64,000 nucleotides of DNA, taken from positions 10,456,707 to 10,520,706 of the forward strand of contig JAKJHU010000005.1 of assembly GCA_022316685.1 (NCBI GenBank), read 5' to 3'. Below, piece by piece: positions 24,301-37,855 of this stretch. How positions within the stretch are numbered: position 1 is the first letter of the stretch; the number at the start of each line of letters is the position of its first letter. The notes below the pieces were generated by a model. It was given only the letters and a program-made list of their open reading frames with translations. It had not been told where the DNA came from and made no database searches. Origin of the DNA: Progne subis subis. Lineage: Eukaryota; Chordata; Aves; Passeriformes; Hirundinidae. Made by a program: the position numbers and the translations under genes.

Positions 24301-26429
24301 TGAGGATGCCCTGGCTGGATATTGAGTAGGGGAAGGAGCTCTCTCTGTGTCTCAGAAACTCAAAACTGTTTCTATGCTTTGTTGTTATCATCTCTGCCAC
24401 ACTCACAGAACCTCTGGCCTATCCTGAGGATCCTTTTTGCTAAACACTGGAAGGAAAGTATCAGCCAAGTGAAGAATGACACAAAGTTCCCATCCATTTC
24501 ATCCCTACCAGGGCTTCAGCTAACATTTTCATTACTCCAGTAACGTTTGTACAGCACATTAATTGTACAGTAATTGTTTCATTAACTGTTCGATCAACAG
24601 ATACACAGAACCAGTGGGCATCCATCAGAGGACTGGTGCAAACCAGCAGAATTCCCTACCCGTGAGCGTAACAAATGGTGCATTTCCAGAGGCAGGGGCT
24701 CAGGCAGATGCGGCATTCCGAGCACACCCGATGGCTGCAGCCATTGCACACTGCGCCTCTGTTCACCAGCAACCCCAGCGGCTTCTGACAGCGAGCACAG
24801 CATCTCTCCTGGTACTCGTGCCTTGCAGTTTTCGCCCCCTTCCACCGAAGTTGCTGCAGCTGCACTTTCATTTTCCTAATTCCACAGGTAAAAATGAAAA
24901 AGAGAAAAAAATTACAGAGGACAAAATCCTCACATAAAGCACAAGTTAATAATGATAGCCTGATTGTGCAATACCGCTTCTAGTGGGACATATACCCTCA
25001 AGTGTGACCTCTGTTGAGCACTGTTTGAAAACATGCACACGCAACATTTCTGCAGTGTGACTGTGTGTATGTGACCAGAACTGTGCATACTAACAGAGAA
25101 ACAGTTTAGTATAAATGGGATTTTATTCATTTCAGGCCCACTTTCAACACTGAAATCATTGTATGCAAGTAATTATGCATTTACCTACAAAAACTGAGAC
25201 TAAATGGTGCTCCTTTCCATTTGATTTTTTTTATCATAATTATCCAATAATTAAATAATTCTACCAAGTTTAAAAAAAAAAAAAATCATAACAAATGCAT
25301 CACCTGAAAGCTAAAAAACCAAACCAAAACAGCACACAGCCCAGCACATCAAAACGTCCTCCTTGTCCTTAACTTTGCTTCCATTGCAGGTACCAATAAT
25401 CAAGATCTATGTTTTTAATTAATAGTAACATCATCAGTGGTTGAAAGGGATTTTCTAACCAATTCAGACTTTTTATATAGCCCTTCACATAATTACTATT
25501 GCTTTAATATTGTTTTATGTTTAATATGTCCCATAATACTTACATAAATGTTTGATGAAAACAAAGTTTAAGTTACCACATTTAAGGGACTAAAAATTCA
25601 TACCTTACCCACACCAATACCTAGTCTTACAGGGGGACGCAATATCACAAAGCAGGATACAAGGTACTGGGAAATCATTGTCCTAGCCAAGACACAAACA
25701 AATAAAGTGCTGGAAAATTCTCCCTTATCCTCACCAGCTGAGATACTGGCATATCGAGAAATTAGTAAATAAAATACTTTCCTAACCAATGCCACCTATG
25801 GACACCAGTAACAACCTTCAAGGCAGAGTAGTGTTTGCTGCCTGTTGTGTCTGAGAAGGGAACAGCAATAGATTTAGCACCATGAGCTGGTATCCAATGA
25901 TTCTCAACTCCAGCCTTGGCACAATGTAAGCTAACCAAGCCAGCCAAAGATCTGAATATGTTCCACAGTACCAAGAGTATACATATGCATACATAGGAAC
26001 ATGATAAGAACACCATAAAGCCTTTCACAGAAAAAAATGCAGCCAGCAACCGAACTTTCTATGAAGGCTGGAAGTAAAATTCACCAAGCACACTATTCAG
26101 TGAAGAGGATTTGCTGATCTTTAGTGTAGTCAATAGAATGGCAAAAACAAGACGGGTCCAGATAAGCCTTAACTTTCCCAGAGAATACAAAGGCATTAGT
26201 TAACAAGAAGTTAAAAGAGGAGTACATTTAGAAGCACAACAAAGTGGAAGAAGAGTAATTCAGAACAGGGATAAAACAAAACCAAAACAGAAAATGGGAA
26301 CAGGAGATCTGTAGATACCTTATTCTTTCCTCCTCCAGTTTTTCTCACCATCTGGTCACGGTACAGGACTTCCAGAACAGCCTCTCGTTCTAATTCTTTA
26401 AGGAAGTTCAAATTAAATTCACAGGCCAT
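140..26429 (-). CDS. SYTL3: Synaptotagmin-like protein 3 (SYTL3/Slp3), 14 coding exons, C-terminus beyond left edge
   Basis: SYTL3 binds Rab27 on secretory vesicles through its N-terminal Slp homology domain and membrane phospholipid through two C-terminal C2 domains, linking vesicles to transport and docking. The visible exons code about 574 residues; human SYTL3 is about 610, so only the last ~37 residues lie outside. Seen in order: first Slp helix ([17 protein letters not shown]), a FYVE-like zinc finger with four CxxC pairs (CARC, CNGC, CSEC, CTIC), the Rab27-contact motif GEWF, a variable linker, C2A (from [11 protein letters not shown]) and C2B (from [18 protein letters not shown]). The zinc finger separates it from SYTL1 and SYTL2, and linker peptides such as [12 protein letters not shown] and QSDTAINIT match SYTL3. 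The start is the ATG at 26429-26427 (AAAAATGG), which aligns with the mammalian start. All intron phases agree except junction 1, where one extra base shifts the frame. It lies head to head with DYNLT1. Confidence 0.95.
349..360 (+). repeat. C12 run at a SYTL3 acceptor
   Basis: Reads as G12 in the SYTL3 transcript, immediately before GAAG-type exon 14 acceptor. Confidence 0.97.
1218..1326 (-). CDS. SYTL3: SYTL3 coding exon 13 (start of C2B)
   Basis: Acceptor TTTTTCAG|GA, donor AAAGG|GTATGT, phase 1 to 2. Encodes [20 protein letters not shown] and LNSFVKG, the first strands of C2B. Confidence 0.94.
2455..2510 (-). mobile_element. CR1 3'-tail fragment
   Basis: CAGAATCAT...GGAAAAGACCTCTAAGGTCATTGAG is the reverse complement of the CR1 3' end. 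It lies just downstream of the SYTL3 exon 12 donor. Confidence 0.7.
2543..2642 (-). CDS. SYTL3: SYTL3 coding exon 12 (C2A-C2B linker)
   Basis: Acceptor TTCTTCAG|CTT, donor GAAG|GTATAA, phase 0 to 1. Encodes a peptide containing [14 protein letters not shown], equivalent to NGELTVRAKLVLP of human. The donor is weak after position +4, and a CR1 tail fragment begins about 35 bases downstream. Confidence 0.88.
2860..3027 (-). CDS. SYTL3: SYTL3 coding exon 11 (C2A end)
   Basis: Acceptor TTCCTAG|TAC, donor AAG|GTGACT, 56 codons in phase 0. Encodes [20 protein letters not shown] then [12 protein letters not shown], the last strands of C2A. Confidence 0.95.
3305..3440 (+). repeat. G/T-rich low-complexity tract
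   Basis: Alternating G and T runs in a SYTL3 intron (CA-rich in the transcript), ending in a short GT repeat. Confidence 0.85.
3476..3492 (+). repeat. TATC microsatellite
   Basis: Four TATC units followed by TA-rich sequence. Confidence 0.8.
5208..5310 (-). CDS. SYTL3: SYTL3 coding exon 10 (C2A)
   Basis: Acceptor CTCCAAG|G, donor AAG|GTATGG, phase 2 to 0. Encodes [18 protein letters not shown] followed by [12 protein letters not shown], the canonical C2 strand 3-4 region with a basic patch. Confidence 0.95.
5680..6066 (+). mobile_element. CR1 LINE, 3' end
   Basis: Contains the C-terminal end of the CR1 reverse-transcriptase ORF, open for about 100 codons ([33 protein letters not shown]), and the CR1 3'UTR, ending with two ATTCTGTG octamers at 6051-6066. 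It is 5' truncated, as most CR1 copies are. Low divergence suggests a fairly young insertion. An A26 run and TA repeat follow, which is not a CR1 feature. Confidence 0.95.
6074..6113 (+). repeat. A26 run followed by TA repeat
   Basis: A homopolymer of 26 then seven TA units, directly after the CR1 end. Confidence 0.95.
7852..8030 (-). CDS. SYTL3: SYTL3 coding exon 9 (start of C2A)
   Basis: Acceptor TTCTTAG|GGG, donor CC|GTAAGT, phase 0 to 2. Encodes [16 protein letters not shown], then [25 protein letters not shown] and a KKKK stretch. These are the first beta strands and the lysine-rich region of the C2A domain. Confidence 0.94.
10648..10791 (-). CDS. SYTL3: SYTL3 coding exon 8 (divergent linker)
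   Basis: Acceptor TTCTTACAG|ATG, donor CAC|GTAAGT, 48 codons, phase 0 to 0. Only the ends resemble mammalian SYTL3 (STPSL near the start, FCDGRKH at the end); the serine/acidic middle does not. Joining it to exon 9 gives RKH-GSL, matching FRHGSL of human. Support is mainly splice sites, phase and position. Confidence 0.82.
14291..14415 (-). CDS. SYTL3: SYTL3 coding exon 7 (linker)
   Basis: Acceptor TTCAG|AA, donor AGG|GTATCC, phase 1 to 0. Encodes ISKSQNDM near its start and [14 protein letters not shown] at its end, both matching mammalian SYTL3. The middle is less conserved. The donor resembles a U12 GTATCC start but lacks the following TT. Confidence 0.9.
17740..17812 (-). CDS. SYTL3: SYTL3 coding exon 6 (FNKSVENLF linker motif)
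   Basis: Acceptor TTTGCAG|GAA, donor AAAA|GTAAGT, phase 0 to 1. Encodes [20 protein letters not shown], a conserved linker peptide of the SYTL3 family. Confidence 0.92.
18766..18838 (-). CDS. SYTL3: SYTL3 coding exon 5 (proline-rich linker)
   Basis: Acceptor TTCTAG|T, donor AAT|GTATGT, phase 2 to 0. Encodes [15 protein letters not shown] followed by a divergent tail. The VVPPTPPP core is identical in mammals. Confidence 0.88.
19566..19640 (+). repeat. G/T-rich low-complexity tract
   Basis: GGGGTTTTTTTTTGGTTGGT and similar; same style as the tracts at 3305 and 32189. Confidence 0.8.
20249..20300 (-). CDS. SYTL3: SYTL3 coding exon 4 (linker)
   Basis: Acceptor TTCATAG|GC, donor AG|GTAAGA, phase 1 to 2. 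Encodes [16 protein letters not shown], aligned with KHETVGGQLLQSYQKL of mammalian SYTL3. Confidence 0.9.
22847..22911 (-). CDS. SYTL3: SYTL3 coding exon 3 (GEWF Rab27-contact motif)
   Basis: Acceptor TTCCAG|A, donor GAAG|GTAATC, phase 2 to 1. Encodes [21 protein letters not shown]. The GEWF tetrapeptide corresponds to the SGAWF motif that Slp proteins use to bind Rab27. A second possible donor (CAG|GTGAAG) lies 6 bases upstream; the one chosen restores the GGRHET-type junction seen in mammals. Confidence 0.92.
24660..24875 (-). CDS. SYTL3: SYTL3 coding exon 2 (FYVE-like zinc finger)
   Basis: Acceptor TTAG|G and donor CACGG|GTAGGG, phase 2 to phase 2. It encodes [10 protein letters not shown], then the cysteine pairs CARC, CNGC, CSEC and CTIC that ligate two zinc ions in the Slp homology domain. 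Residues are strongly conserved with mammalian SYTL3 (RCQ, NRGAVC, GCSHRVC). The plus-1 frame is also open across the whole exon, so a frameshift in exon 1 would not be stopped here. Confidence 0.95.
26319..26429 (-). CDS. SYTL3: SYTL3 coding exon 1 (first Slp helix), with apparent 1-base frameshift
   Basis: Starts at ATG 26429 and reads [20 protein letters not shown] onward, ending at donor AAG|GTATCT. As given it is 111 bases and ends in phase 0, but exon 2 needs phase 2. After the A5 run (plus-strand T at 26339-26343) the other frame reads EEERIR, matching EEERTR of mammalian SYTL3. One base too many in that run explains both facts. Read literally, the frame runs open through exon 2 and stops at a TGA early in exon 3. 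Confidence 0.9.
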
Positions 26430-26567
26430 TTTTGCCAAATTTCACTGTTTCACTTGTTTCGTAGATTCCTGTCCTATGGGTTCCACTACATCCAGAATGC
26501 TGGTCTGGGTGTTCCCTGAGTGCCTATGCTCTTACTTGATTGTTGATGTGTTTCACTGTATCATACC
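26430..26567 (-). other. SYTL3: Probable SYTL3 5'UTR part of the first coding exon
   Basis: Upstream of the ATG, minus-strand sequence TTCTTTTTCTTTTCAAG ends at 26568 and makes a plausible acceptor, so the exon with the start codon may begin at 26567. A donor-like CAA|GTAAGAG inside this stretch could instead end a separate noncoding exon. cDNA would be needed to choose. Confidence 0.35.
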
Positions 26568-27889
26568 CTTGAAAAGAAAAAGAACTTTGTTTGTCTTCAT
26601 TTAAGTGTCTCTGCTACCCAGAAAATATGAACAGTTATCAAGGTCACAGCAATCTGCACTTTTTCACATGTCCTTTCATTTCCTTTTCTGTTTTTTTCCA
26701 CTGAAAGTGGTTCCAAAAAGAGATGAGAGCTTGCAGCAATGTCCCAGGTAGGGCTTGAACTGGCACCACAGGAGAGGTTCATAAGACAGTCCTGTTCTTC
26801 AGAGAGGTTCACATACCTTCATGTTTTTTGTACAGTCAACATAAAACAACCAATAAAAAAAGCTTAAGTTAGTTTTGAATACAGGCCTCCAGGTCCCATG
26901 ACTATCATACTGCTTGAGACAAAATTTTTGAGAAAAAATATCCCTTTATAATCTCATTTTATTAAGAAGACATCACAAGACTAAGAGGAAAAAACAAGAC
27001 CTCTAAAGTCACTGCCATCACTTCCAGACAATTACCTGTGTCTGTTACTTTGATACCAAATAATGCTATTATCTTTGCTAATACACAGACACACTAAAAA
27101 GTTAAGATATAGATTATTTCCAGCTCAGTGCAATGATTTTGGTCCCAAACTGGTAAAGTTAACATACAAATATATGCAAGTACAAAACTGAAACAGAATC
27201 ACAACTGTAGTTTGGATATATTCTGTGACCCTCAATTTTGCAAAACACACTAAAATATAAAGTAATTTTAATATGTTTTGCACCGAAGTCGAGAAAGATG
27301 ATTATTCACCCTATACCAGCTTACAAACCACATTATTTTCAATATTACTGTCTAATGTTTAGTGCATTTTACTAGAAATGTAAGATAATTCCACTTATGG
27401 TACACCAATATTAAAGGCATGTATACAAAAACTGGTTAAGGTTTTCAAACTTAATCTGAAGTAGATATACACAGTCAGGCTCTAGGCAGGTGTAAGAGCC
27501 TAGGCAGGCTCTTACAAAGGGGTAAAGTTTTCCCAAAGCAGTACTGACGCTTCACTGATGGACCTCAGCGGAGAATTTAACCTACCATCTGCATTGCTGG
27601 ATCATTATATTCAAATACTGAGTTTTAAATTTAAAACAGAAAACAAAACTGCCAAAAGAACCCACTAAAACTTTAGATATATAGTGACAATGCATTTTTG
27701 TCAGTGTAGGGAATTACTTTATATGCAACTTGCCCAGATTAAGCTACTTAATTTTCCACCAGAAAATGCAGAGGGTGATAAAACGTCTCCATAAACAGGT
27801 TGCAGTCCATTTGTGTATGGGGCTTTTTTTTGTGAAACCCTTCACAGACACCAAAAGGACAAAGCATTTCACAGAAGCTTGTGTTCAAG

Positions 27890-27932
<43 letters not shown>
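27890..27932 (+). repeat. A43 homopolymer
   Basis: Forty-three A in a row between SYTL3 and DYNLT1. No retroposed gene or SINE is recognisable immediately upstream. Confidence 0.97.
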
Positions 27933-27935
<3 letters not shown>

Positions 27936-29910
27936 GTTTCCTGTGGAAACAAAAGAGACAGAGATAGGCATAATCATGTTTTATTTCCTTACCAACTGCA
28001 ATTTCACAGGAAATTACTCATTTGAAACATTAAAAGCCTGAACAATTTTTTTAACACAACACATGTCATTTTCAAAGGCCCCTGCCTCCTTCACCTCCTT
28101 TCATCTTTTACCTTACAAATACCTCCTGGGATTGATGAGCACGTTTAAAAACATCAACTCCATTTAAGTCAACACAACCTAAAGAGGAGTCAGTGTCTCT
28201 CTGGTGTCTCCACCCTACACAGAATACCAAAACATCCATTACAGGCAAACTACATTTGCCATAAGCTCCTAAGATTTTGGGCATATCTAGAACACCATCC
28301 CCCTAAAGCAGCAGTAAAAGCTAGTAAGGGCATGACAATCAATATTAAGTGGCTCCAATAAAACTCTGCTCTGGTGATCTTATAGAAAATACATGAATGT
28401 ATTAGCTCTTACAGAGCTATTAAGAACATGCCCCAGTAAAACAGTTACAAAGAGCAACACCTGCAGTTAAGCAAGCACAGAAAGAGTTGCTATCTGATGT
28501 GTCCTTCAGATTCTTTTTAAAAAATCTAGCTGGATGATGAGGTAGCTTTAAGAATAAATAAACTATTATAAAAGTATTACAACCCTCAAAATGGGAGACA
28601 ATCCTTGGCCCCACAACAAACTTGTAATTATTTCACAGAGGTGTTCAAACTGGACTGAAAAGCTCTCTACCATTGTGAAACAAGAACTTCTCTCTTACAC
28701 CAAAGCTGTCTGCACTGGAGTAGTTTTTTGGCAGTAATAAAGAAGTGCTTTCAGTAATGACCCTCTTTGACAGGGGAAAAAAAAAAACCTCATAAACCTT
28801 CAGAGACGCCCTCTTGTCAAGTTTGCCCATTGAATCCAGCTAGCTAGCTGTTTTACCCAGTCAGCTAACCTCAAAGCTGAGCATCTTCTACATAAACCCA
28901 AAAGTAAATACAGCACTTCTTTCATTTCAGCACGAAGTTCACAAAAAAATATTCTGTTCAAGCATTTCTTAAAATTATATACTTAAAATTATTTTTTATT
29001 TTTATATAAACTAATACAGGGTACCTTGCAGATGGACCAGTAACTTCTTGAAAATATCATAAGAAATTCCAAAGTCATTGTAAGGGAGAAGAGATGATGA
29101 ATGTGGCTATCCTTAGAAAAGGGATTCATGCATGCACAGAGTACAACTTTAAAAAAATGTGGGGTTTTTTCTGTTAGGATAAAGTAGTATATAGTTATGT
29201 TACTGAAGAACAAACAAAAAGCCTACCTTACACTAGATTAAGTTTGCAAAACCAGCTTCTTTTCTAGGTTTTTAAACTTAAAAATGGCTGGCTCAGCAAG
29301 CTTTTTCTCAAAGCAATTCTACATGAAATGTATTATTGATCTCCTTTCAGATCTTTAAGCATCAGCAAAATAAAGACAAATAAATAATTATAAATTAATA
29401 GATCTTCTAAGCTCACAGTCTTCATTTACTTGAGATAATTGGATTACTTTATCAATTAACCCAGAAGATGGCTGTAATACATCAGTAGTGAGGAATTGAT
29501 TAAGAAGGTTCAGTGTAAAACTAGTCTCAAAAGCAACCACAATTTGTGGCTATTTTCTGTTCTGCCGAGACCAATAACATAAATTAACTCTTAGCTAGGA
29601 AAATGACAAGTGCTATTTTGTACTACCTGGCTGCAACAGTTTACCTGTCACATCCCTCCATATGCACGTAAAAGTTACTTAAGTTCTTTGACAATGCTTT
29701 AACAAAATTAAGTATGTGATATTAATAACATTCCACCCCAGAATTCAGAGCAAAAATAAAACTAAATAACTAAACCAAGCACAAACAATTAAATTGCAGG
29801 TGTGGTTTTTCTATTAAATCTTTTCCTGTTTGGAAAAAAACATGCCAGTAAATAAAAAATGCATCCCCTTGTGCTATGTCACACAGAATAGAGTAAAATG
29901 ATGTCCTTAC

Positions 29911-29949
29911 CTCTTCAGCAGCCATCAAAGAGAGACACCAGGAAGTAAA
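29911..29949 (-). other. Candidate upstream noncoding exon of SYTL3
   Basis: On the minus strand, acceptor-like TTACAAGCAG is followed by 39 bases ending in GAAGAG|GTAAGG, a strong donor. It contains an ATG (MAAEE) that would be an upstream start if spliced. No homology supports it; position between SYTL3 and DYNLT1 is the only context. Confidence 0.25.
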
Positions 29950-31570
29950 CTGCTTGTAAGAGATGAGAAGCAGTCTTATTATTTAATCATCTCTCCCTAA
30001 AGAAAACTGGTGGCTGCTCTCCACCCTCTTTCCTTCCTTCAGGCACCGACACCACTGATGTATGTTCAGAGGAGCACCCCAAAACAGCTGAAAGCAAATG
30101 TGCTCAAAAAGGAGCTCCAGTGTTACAACAACTTTTGCCAGGCCTCTGATTTTGTTACCAGCAACAAGCAAAGATACTGGTTTTTCTAACATTAAAAGGA
30201 GACTCAGCAGAAGAGACTACAAAAGCTGACTGATATACCAAAATATGCTCAGTCTTTAAGCTACACACAGGAAGAGAAGTGGCTTTGAGTTATACATAGT
30301 TCTTTTTCTGACACCATAAATGTGAAAACACTTCTAACCTCAACGTCTCCAGGACTTGCACAGAAAGCTTGGTTTGTATCATAAACAGTTCTTTCCTGGA
30401 AAAAAACCAGTTTCTACGTAAGTCTGTAAGACAAAGCAATTAGTATAGATAAGCATTCAAGAGAATTCAGTTTTTAAACATCTGTAAGAAGAAGAAAGTT
30501 ATTTTACTCACAAGTAGAAATCTGATCTCAGGTAACAATTGAAAGATAAAACATTATTCAGATTAGACACGTTAAGTCAAGTCTAACAGAGAATTAAGTG
30601 CGGCTAATGAAGTTCAAAATTATATCCCCATTATTTCTAAGTCTGGAGAAAAACAAGATATTACTCTTACCGCTCAATCTCCTTTCTTCTTCCTGGCTCT
30701 ACCGAATTCTGTGTACAACACAGAAGCCCTTCTTAACTGTTTCAGGTGTTTTAAGATTCCTGATTTCTAGTTAAAATGAAACAAAGAGCAGCAATTCTAC
30801 TCACATGGCAAAGTTTAAGAGCCTGCATTTCTATAACCTCATCAAGCTAAGTAGGTTCAAACATTTCCACCTGTGTATGTCAAGTTTAATCACCTTCTTC
30901 AAGTGCATCATGGAAGAGAAAGCAAATGTTAGTGGGGCATGGAGCTATGTATGTATGCACCATATTGGGATAATTTGGCCCTAAATTTTAGGCAAAACTT
31001 TAACGGTAGGAGATGCCAAAGTAACCTGGTAATTCCAACTACTCACAGTAACAGATCAATTGTATCCCAAATCCAGGCTGCAGAGCATTAGCCCTACTAC
31101 CAGCTCCCCCCTAATATTTAATCAAAGCATTAATTGCCTCATATTTAACTCATTGTAGTTTCCCCTGTCATCTCTGGACATGGAAAACTGCTGCGGTATT
31201 TTATACATGCTAAGAATATAACCAAATATATAGCCTTTTATGCTTTTGTTCAAACAAACACCACTTGTTCAGCCTTCCCATAGTCCTCAACTTTTTGTCT
31301 CTGCTTTTTGGAAGCCATAAGCATAAGGCTTGGAATGGGGCTGAGGATGTGCTCAGCATCCAGCCACAGTCCCAGCGTACCCCTCCGGAGCGAGCGGAGC
31401 TGGTGCTGCCCGCAGGGTGCCCATGGAGCCCCAAAGCGAGGTGGCTGGCCAGGGTCTCCTTTGTCAGGAGAAACAGGAGGCAGAGCCTGAGACAGGATCA
31501 GAGACAGGATCAAATCTGCTCAGTCAGCACACTCAGGCCCCGGAGCTGTAACTCCCTCAACCCTATTGAA

Positions 31571-31960
31571 ATACAGCACCCAAAACTGGACACGTATTCC
31601 TTGTGCAGCCTTACTGCAGAGAGGGCAGTAGGAATACTGCTTCCAGGCTCTATGTCCTTTTTTAAAATTATTATTTATTATTTTTTTTTCTTTTTTTTTT
31701 CTTTTTAAACAGCACCATATGAGAAATTGAGATAACTTGCACCTAAACACCTCCCTACTCCATGTGTCTATGAACAGCTACCCAGCGAGCTGGTCCTGCA
31801 CTGGCAGAGCAGGTTATTCCTGCCTCCCATATAGCCCTTTGCACTCGTCCCCAGTTTTTTCTTCCTCCATCCAGACTCTTTCTGCAGTTCATCCAGGCCC
31901 CTCTGAGCCTGAACAGCACAGAGCAGCTCTCAGGGGCTGCTAGCATCAGTGATTTAGACA
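31571..31960 (-). mobile_element. Old CR1 fragment, interrupted
   Basis: Reverse-oriented CR1-like phrases: CAGCACCCAAAACTGGACAC, then after a T-rich interruption (about 31655-31735) GGTTATTCCTGCCTCCC, TTTGCACTCGTCC and CATCCAGGCCCCTCTGAGCC. Divergent; boundaries approximate. Confidence 0.6.
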
Positions 31961-32078
31961 ACCTGTAAACACTGCAACATCCAGGAACGGTGACAAGTGT
32001 GCCCTTTAACTTCATTCTCCTGGTTCTTACTACGTCTGCTAAAAATCATGCGATCCGCTTAGAACTGTAATTCAGATA

Positions 32079-32170
32079 TTCTGTGGTGGGTTGATCCTGT
32101 CTGGATGTCAAATGCCCACTAAAGCCACCCAGCTGGGCGGGGACAAAACATCATGAAAAGACAGGGAGAG
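32079..32170 (+). mobile_element. Avian endogenous-retrovirus LTR fragment
   Basis: TGTGGTGGGTTGATCCTGTC...ATGTCAAATGCCCACTAAAG and GACAGGGAGAG resemble the start of an LTR widespread in neoavian genomes. Only about 90 bases remain and no retroviral gene is present. It runs straight into the G/T-rich array. Confidence 0.55.
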
Positions 32171-32188
32171 TTTGTCTATGTTTGTGGG

Positions 32189-32345
32189 TGGGGTTTTTTT
32201 GTGGGTTTTTTTTGTTGTTGTTGTTGTTGTTTGTTTGGGGTTTTCTGTTTGTTTGTTTGTGGTTTTTTGTGGGGTTTGTTGGTTTGTTTGTTTGTGGTTT
32301 TTTGTGGGGTTTTTTTGTTTGTCGTTTGGGGGTTTTTTTCAGTTT
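32189..32345 (+). repeat. G/T-rich low-complexity array
   Basis: Runs of GTTT, GTT and GGGGTTTTTT, including a repeated block TTTGTGGTTTTTTGTGGGGT. No A and almost no C for over 150 bases. It lies about 420 bases upstream of the DYNLT1 ATG. Confidence 0.9.
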
Positions 32346-32590
32346 GTGACATAGGCCTCCTTTTTAAGCTTTTTCCAGAAACAAGAAGCAGATCCTCCTT
32401 CCCTCCTTGGGGAGCAGAAGAGGACTTCTTGGATGGCTGAACACGAATGCCAAGCTATGCGTACGAAAAACACAGCCGTGACACGCACCCCTCACAGCCC
32501 CAGCCTTTGGGACTGGTTTGACAGCACCACAGCCGCCCCGCCGAGCGCCACCTCCCGCCGGGCTCCGGGCCGCTGTCGCTGTGGTAACCG

Positions 32591-32604
32591 CGCCATCTTG
32601 GCGG
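32591..32604 (+). promoter_or_regulatory. YY1-like element
   Basis: CGCCATCTTGGCGG contains the GCCATCTTG core bound by YY1, often found near the start of TATA-less genes. It sits about 165 bases upstream of the ATG. Confidence 0.55.
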
Positions 32605-32615
32605 GCGCCGGGCCG

Positions 32616-32664
32616 AGCCCAGCCCAGCCCAGCCCAGCCCAGCCCAGCCCAGCCCAGCCCAGCC
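32616..32664 (+). repeat. AGCCC pentanucleotide repeat
   Basis: Nine perfect AGCCC units followed by a partial AGCC. It lies inside the promoter, so length changes could alter spacing of promoter elements. Confidence 0.95.
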
Positions 32665-32710
32665 GCGGCGGGCGCTGACGCGCAGGCGCGGTGCGGGCGG
32701 TGGCCGGCGC

Positions 32711-32736
32711 GGGGGCGGGGCGGGGCGGGGCGGGGC
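32711..32736 (+). repeat. GGGGC repeat / clustered GC boxes
   Basis: Five consecutive GGGGC units; each GGGGCGGGG is an Sp1/KLF site and the run can form a G-quadruplex on the plus strand. Confidence 0.85.
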
Positions 32737-32768
32737 TGGGTGGCGGCGCGAGCGGCTCCGCCGGGAAG

Positions 32769-37500
<4,732 letters not shown>

Positions 37501-37855
37501 TTGCCTTGAAATTGTTCATTCTTCTCTTTTTTATTCCAGCACTTGATTCCATCTCTACTCAGACTGTGAATACCTGAACAACTTGTTTTTAATGCATTTT
37601 TTAGTAATTTTTCTTCAAAGGTAGAAATTTGAAAACATACTGTTACCTGTTTTATGTTTGTACCTAGTACCATACCAGTGTTTTCTACACTTTTTTTATC
37701 ACTTCAAAACTTCTCTTCAAGGTGCTAATACTGAAATCTGCTGCAGTGTAAACACTTTCTCTAGATTTCTTTTCTTAGACCAATATAAATGAGACACTGA
37801 ACTTCACACTTTGTACTTTTGGTTAGCATTAAATTATTGAAATTCATAACCACTG
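37501..37855 (+). other. DYNLT1: DYNLT1 3'UTR
   Basis: AT-rich sequence from the stop to just past the ATTAAA signal at 37828. The length, about 350 bases, is usual for this gene. The exact cleavage site is inferred. Confidence 0.7.
37828..37833 (+). terminator. DYNLT1 poly(A) signal ATTAAA
   Basis: ATTAAA lies 328 bases after the stop codon and is followed by a GT-rich stretch (CTGGTGTG) suited to cleavage. Confidence 0.65.

Larger units (their letters stand above)
18839..26318 (-). other. SYTL3 introns 1-4
   Basis: Introns 18839-20248, 20301-22846, 22912-24659 and 24876-26318. A G/T-rich tract lies at 19566-19640 and an A-rich run at 20311-20330. The rest is ordinary AT-rich intron with nothing else supportable. 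Confidence 0.7.
26568..32440. other. SYTL3-DYNLT1 head-to-head interval
   Basis: About 5.9 kb separating the first SYTL3 coding exon from the DYNLT1 CpG island. It should contain the SYTL3 promoter and 5'UTR exons; donor-like sites on the minus strand occur at 29911 (GAGGTAAGG) and 30671 (GCGGTAAGAG). It also holds an A43 run, a CR1 relic at 31571-31960, an LTR-like fragment and a G/T-rich array. Confidence 0.6.

Noticed and set aside
26317..26349. Alternative donor ATG|GTGAGA at 26348 as a rescue of the SYTL3 frame
   Set aside because: It also ends in phase 0, so it does not restore exon 2, and it removes the EEER segment.
27730..28041. 103-codon open frame containing a poly-Lys run, as a retroposed gene
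   Set aside because: The Lys run is the A43 homopolymer; flanks have no recognisable coding sequence or target-site duplication.
31265..31708. 147-codon open frame on the plus strand
   Set aside because: It covers an old CR1 fragment and a poly-T tail; no homology or splice structure supports a gene.
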